DNA from: Candidatus Woesearchaeota archaeon
GTDB lineage: Archaea > Nanobdellota > Nanobdellia > Woesearchaeales > JACPBV01
NCBI GenBank assembly: GCA_019323195.1
Contig: JAHWHQ010000121.1
Span: forward strand, 1-33,012
Reading direction: 5' to 3'
DNA: 33,012 nt
Position numbers and translations under genes: made by a program. Under the pieces are notes generated by a model. That model ran no database searches. It saw only the letters and a list, made by a program, of their open reading frames with translations, and was not told the DNA's origin. This document shows, piece after piece, positions 29,114 to 33,012 of this stretch (its first letter is position 1; every line of letters starts with the position of its first letter).

Positions 29114-32100
29114 TCATAACACAAAAAATATGATGTATGCTGAAAGCGCCAGTATTGTCCCTATGGCCAGCCCCCTTACATAGCCTCCTGAGAAGAATCT
29201 TGGCTTTCCTGCATTTTTAATCTCATCAAGCTTTTTCTCGATCTTTTCCTCAATCTCCCTTATCTTTTCCTCTTTTAGGGATATCTTTTCCTCTATGCTC
29301 AGGATATACCCTGTTTTTTCATTCATGGTTGCTGTCTTGCCTGTCTCCACTGTTGTTATCCGGTACATCCTTGCGCCAAGCAACGTTAAAATGATCAGCG
29401 GCAGCATGGCTATCAGCATATTTAAGAGCAGATTTTTCCTGTCGATCTCTGCATCAGCAACAGCAAGACCTGTAATCCTGTCAGATGCATAACCCTCCTC
29501 TTCAATGGTCTGCTCCCCCTCACTTACGGATAGGTCCTCATCAAGGCTTTCTTCCTCTTCTTCTTTCTTCTCCTTCTTGACATCCCCTCCTGCCTGCTTT
29601 TTCGGCTCTTCCCTGTAGCTAAGAAGATATATTGCCAGCTCTGCAGTACTCTCTGACAGCTTGTCTAATGTTACCTTGATGTCCTTCTCGCCGTCGCTGT
29701 TAAGGTCATAAGAGCCGGAATCCCCCACAGACATGGTCCTGACAGCAAAGCCCGGCTGGATCAGTATCCTTGCTGAGTTATGCCCTATCTCTTCTATCCC
29801 TACAGTTATTGATTTTCCGTCAAAGACAAACCTTAGCTTTTCTTTTACCCTTCCCTTGAAAGTAATCCTTCCTTTCCTGAATTCCCCCTCTCTTATCTGT
29901 TCTGCCTTTCCTCCGCTGCTCCCCCCTCCGCCGCCACCCCCGCTGGGCTGCCCGGTGTCAGAGGAAGGGCTCTCAACCTCTATCAGAAGCGTCTTAATGC
30001 TGCTGCTGTAGTTCTGCGTCCCTGAATAAAGAGCCGTGATATTATACTGCCCTGTCCGGTTAAGCTCCGTCCTGTTTGATATTGGGCTTAGCCCGTTATT
30101 GATCAGCGTTCCGTTATTGTAAAGCAGGATATAGCCATAGGCGGGGGTAATAAGTGTTGCATTTATGCTTACATATTCCCCTTCATCTACACTGATGTTC
30201 CCTTCATATCCGTTCAGGCTGAGGTTAATCTCTGAACCCGCTTTTGATATATTCAGGCTTCTGCTTTCTGTTCCGGATGTATAGTTCTGCGAGGCGGATG
30301 AATTGCATACATAATAGTATCTTCCTGCAGCTAATGTTCCTGTGTATGGTATTGCAATATTTGTATTGTTCCTGTATAGCTGTGGTGTAACCTGTTCTGT
30401 GTTAGAGTTGCAGTTGACTGTTGTTTGTGTCCCATATGTTGTGTTCCATCCAGGCTCTGCTGTAAGGTTGAGCGATAATGTTGCCTTATTTATGGTATAT
30501 CCAGACGCATTTACGGCAGATGTGTAGTTCTGTGACGCAGCAGATGTGCAGTTATAGCTGTAATAGCCTGCTGCATGCATTATCCCTTTGTTGTTCTCCT
30601 GCGAGGTAACATCCGAGCCGTTCCTGTATAATACTGCCCCTGCTTCACCAGTGCATGAGCAGGACGCGTTTATAGCAGTCCCGTAATCCTGCGGAGATGA
30701 AAGGTTGAACAATAATCCGCATGATGGGGCAGCTTTCTGAACGATGTATGCCCATTGATTGGTTAAGTTCATATTCCCATAAGTGTCATTAGCATAGCTC
30801 CTCCATACATAGCTTCCTGCTGCCAGGCTGGAATATTCATAATAGAACTCTCCGCTCATGTTGGATGCAGTATAGTTTGCCATTGTTCCTGTAAAGTTAT
30901 GCTCTATTATTACAGTATCTAATCCAACACCTGCATCGTTCCACGTTACATTGAACTGGTAAGCCCTTCCAGGGTAATAGGCAGAATGGCTTTCCGGGTA
31001 TGTCCTGTTAAAGCTCCATGCAGGAGCTTCGCTGTCAGCACCGCTGTAGTTTATCGATACGCTCCTGTTCTCTCCAGAATCAGGGTTTCCTTCTGCATCA
31101 TATGCAAGACAGCTCCATAGGTAATTGCCGTTATTCAGGCTCAATGTCCAGCTTGAGCTGTTAGCTGTCCCTGTTATTGTTGCTGACTGGTTTAGTGAAA
31201 AGCCCTGTGTTGATGAGTTTGTAAGCCATAGGCTTATGTTTGCCAGGCCGTAGTTGTCTGATGCAGAGCAGCTGAATGTTATGTTGTATGGCTCTGAGCT
31301 GTCATTATAGTAGCCTGCCTTTGGGCTGTTCAGCGATGCTGCAGGAGGCATCTCATCAACAGCATACACATAATAGCCCTCTGATGCGGCTGTATAGTTC
31401 TCATCCCCTTCAAAGCTGCAGTTTACACTATAGCTTCCCAGTTCGGTGTACGTTGTGATATTTGCTATCTGCCCTGCACCGTAGTTTAATGTTGCCCCAT
31501 CCTGCGAAAGGTTTAAAATACCTCCTGTATCTGCCCTGCATGTAAGGTTGGCATCAAAGGTGACATTCTCCCTGAAGCCTGCGCCAGTGCCGTTTATCAG
31601 CATCTCAACAACAGGCTCTGCTTTCTCTACCACATATGTCCATCTGTCAGTCGGGTCCATATTCCCGGATGTGTCATTAGCATAGCTCCTCCATGCATAG
31701 CTTCCTGCTGCCAGGCTGGAATATTCATAATAGAACTCTCCGCTTATGTTGGATGCAGTATAGTTTGCCATTGTTCCTGTAAAGTTATGCTCAAATAATA
31801 CGCTTCTTAGGTTATAGTTGTCTGACCATGTCACATTGAACTGGTAGCTTTGTCCTGCTGCATATGTTGCCGGGCTGGCAGGGTATGTCCTGTTAGAGCC
31901 CCATGCAGGGGCTGTTAAGTCGATGTTGATGACCCTTGTCTCTGTATTGTTGGTGTTTCCTGCCCTATCGCTGCAGTATGCTGTGTATTGGTAGGTCCCC
32001 TGCCCAAGGACAAGGCTCCACCAGTAAGATGTTCCCTGGCTGAAAGGGCTGGAGTTTATCGTGCTGTTGATGTCTATCCAGACAGAGTCGATGAACTGCT

Positions 32101-33012
32101 CGCTGCATGTAAAGTTAAAGGTATGCAGCTGCTGTCTTGTGTATGTATTGTTAGAGGGTGTTGGCAATTCCCATCCTGATGATATATCCGGAGATAGGGT
32201 ATCTACATAGAACCATGCCTGTTTTGTGTTATTATTGCCTGCAGAATCCCTTGTATAGGATGTTATGGTATAATTGCCCTGTGCAAGGGAAGATACATTG
32301 ACCTTATCCTTCCAGGTAAAGGTGCTGTTTGAGAGATTTATCGAATTGCCCTGTATAAGGCTGCCTGTCTCATTTGTGATGTTATAGGATGAGTAATTAA
32401 GCCTGCTGTTTGCAATGAATATCTCCAAACTGAAATTGCTGTTATAGAAACTGCCTGTCTGGGGAGGTGTGATGTACTGTATGCTGGGCATCGTATTGTC
32501 AAGCTCCCAGTAGGTTGATGCGTTTCTGGTATTTCCTGAGCTGTCATTGGCATATACGACAAAGGTCAGGTTAGTGCTGTTTAGGCTGCCTGTATTATAG
32601 GGCCATGTTTCATTGGTATGAAGTGTGGAATTGAATAGATTGCCGCTTAGGTTATCCATATCTCCGGAATCAATTACAGGACCGTCTATTGTGCCGTTCC
32701 TTATCTCATACCACACATCCGCAAGGTTGTAGTCAGTTATGTTTGCCCTCAGCAGTATTGTCCAGCCAAGGATGTCTGAATTTAGAGGCGTTATTATCGT
32801 GATGTTAGGGGCGTTTGTATCCTCTACAGTTATGAGATGCGTCTCATAGGATGATGTATAGTTCTGTGTTTCTGAATAGAGAGCGGTTATATTATAGATG
32901 CCAGGTATGTTATACTGGCTGTAATTGCTTATCTCGTTATTGCCGTTGTTGATTAATGTTCCGTTCCTGTATACTTCAATATAGCCTGCTGCAGGGGTGA
33001 CCAAAACAGCGT
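29114..33012 (-). CDS. Giant surface glycoprotein-like protein with repeated Ig-like domains (5' end outside window)
   Basis: The frame is open to the window edge, so only the last 1,298 or so residues are present. The visible part is a string of beta-sandwich repeats of two kinds. One type is 'NGTLINNG...YNITALYS.TQNYTSS' (at the N-terminal edge and again about 960-1020). The other is 'EHNFTGTMANYTAS...YEYSSLAAGSY' with 'WRSYANDT' (twice). Asn-x-Ser/Thr sequons are extremely frequent, so heavy N-glycosylation is likely. Then come a Gly-rich linker (SGGGGGGGSSGG), a domain with a calcium-loop-like 'DLNSDGEKDI', an acidic stretch, 'ITGLAVADAEID', a membrane helix, a coiled coil ('EEKISLKEEKIREIEEKI') and a final hydrophobic helix at the C-terminus. 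This is the architecture of a cell-wall-like or adhesion protein of the outer face with a C-terminal anchor. Confidence 0.75.
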   Translation of the reverse strand, partial: AVLVTPAAGYIEVYRNGTLINNGNNEISNYSQYNIPGIYNITALYSETQNYTSSYETHLITVEDTNAPNITIITPLNSDILGWTILLRANITDYNLADVWYEIRNGTIDGPVIDSGDMDNLSGNLFNSTLHTNETWPYNTGSLNSTNLTFVVYANDSSGNTRNASTYWELDNTMPSIQYITPPQTGSFYNSNFSLEIFIANSRLNYSSYNITNETGSLIQGNSINLSNSTFTWKDKVNVSSLAQGNYTITSYTRDSAGNNNTKQAWFYVDTLSPDISSGWELPTPSNNTYTRQQLHTFNFTCSEQFIDSVWIDINSTINSSPFSQGTSYWWSLVLGQGTYQYTAYCSDRAGNTNNTETRVINIDLTAPAWGSNRTYPASPATYAAGQSYQFNVTWSDNYNLRSVLFEHNFTGTMANYTASNISGEFYYEYSSLAAGSYAWRSYANDTSGNMDPTDRWTYVVEKAEPVVEMLINGTGAGFRENVTFDANLTCRADTGGILNLSQDGATLNYGAGQIANITTYTELGSYSVNCSFEGDENYTAASEGYYVYAVDEMPPAASLNSPKAGYYNDSSEPYNITFSCSASDNYGLANISLWLTNSSTQGFSLNQSATITGTANSSSWTLSLNNGNYLWSCLAYDAEGNPDSGENRSVSINYSGADSEAPAWSFNRTYPESHSAYYPGRAYQFNVTWNDAGVGLDTVIIEHNFTGTMANYTASNMSGEFYYEYSSLAAGSYVWRSYANDTYGNMNLTNQWAYIVQKAAPSCGLLFNLSSPQDYGTAINASCSCTGEAGAVLYRNGSDVTSQENNKGIMHAAGYYSYNCTSAASQNYTSAVNASGYTINKATLSLNLTAEPGWNTTYGTQTTVNCNSNTEQVTPQLYRNNTNIAIPYTGTLAAGRYYYVCNSSASQNYTSGTESRSLNISKAGSEINLSLNGYEGNISVDEGEYVSINATLITPAYGYILLYNNGTLINNGLSPISNRTELNRTGQYNITALYSGTQNYSSSIKTLLIEVESPSSDTGQPSGGGGGGGSSGGKAEQIREGEFRKGRITFKGRVKEKLRFVFDGKSITVGIEEIGHNSARILIQPGFAVRTMSVGDSGSYDLNSDGEKDIKVTLDKLSESTAELAIYLLSYREEPKKQAGGDVKKEKKEEEEESLDEDLSVSEGEQTIEEEGYASDRITGLAVADAEIDRKNLLLNMLIAMLPLIILTLLGARMYRITTVETGKTATMNEKTGYILSIEEKISLKEEKIREIEEKIEKKLDEIKNAGKPRFFSGGYVRGLAIGTILALSAYIIFFVL
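30783..30904 (-). repeat. Internal 122-bp repeat, copy 1
   Basis: By eye it matches 31671-31792 at all but two of 122 positions, both inside the giant surface gene. It encodes the 'FTGTMANYTAS' to 'WRSYANDT' segment. Such nearly identical DNA next to diverged repeats points to recent duplication or gene conversion. Confidence 0.8.
31671..31792 (-). repeat. Internal 122-bp repeat, copy 2
   Basis: This is the partner of 30783-30904, about 890 bp away in the same orientation and frame. Confidence 0.8.

Overview
The window is archaeal chromosomal DNA. RNA polymerase is encoded as separate H, B'', B', A' and A'' genes. There are eL30, uS12 and uS7 genes, an archaeal NusA-like KH protein, a Dph2-type protein, tRNAs with short introns and no encoded CCA, and TATA boxes lying about 27 bp upstream of start codons (leaderless or nearly leaderless transcripts). 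The large Asn-x-Ser/Thr-rich surface proteins, the reduced Dph2 and the many orphan genes suggest a DPANN-type archaeon (Woesearchaeota/Pacearchaeota-like). That placement is inference.

Layout. 1-660: remnant of a DDE transposase followed by a partial copy of a dispersed repeat. 697-2362: RDD membrane protein and SppA protease, separated by a strongly structured 160-nt element. 2381-4719 (minus): U32-family RNA-modification protein, an orphan and a Dph2-like protein lacking its usual first domain. 4794-7053: an orphan, then an amino-acid permease fused in frame to a SAM methyltransferase. 7068-9350 (minus): orphan, uS7, uS12. 9556-11323: M29 aminopeptidase and a broken methyltransferase gene. 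11333-11532: a MITE-like element with long inverted repeats. 11583-19811 (minus): tRNA-Asp, tRNA-Lys, rpoH-rpoB''-rpoB'-rpoA'-rpoA''-eL30-nusA. 20053-20622: nucleotidyltransferase. 20736-23105: ApbE lipoprotein, then an ArsR / Cys-rich 36-aa peptide / ArsP-like permease operon with a palindromic operator. 23125-25737 (minus): LeuA/homocitrate-synthase family enzyme, YkgJ-type protein, archaeal HTH regulator. 25793-26347: cytidylate kinase, ended by IS200/IS605-like hairpins. 26638-33012: two large surface proteins, the second running off the window.

How the genes work together. The core is an information-processing cluster: RNAP, eL30, NusA and, after an interruption of about 2.2 kb, uS12-uS7. 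That interruption (aminopeptidase, methyltransferase pseudogene, MITE-like element) splits what is usually one conserved run in archaea. Most other genes act at the membrane or cell surface.

Most notable observations: (i) a family of related foldback elements at about 577-650, 1224-1385, 11333-11532 and 24492-24530; (ii) the permease-methyltransferase fusion; (iii) an unlisted Cys-rich 36-residue gene coupled to the ArsP-like permease; (iv) tRNA-Lys with an apparent second intron in the T-loop; (v) a single palindromic TATA box midway between two divergent leaderless genes.
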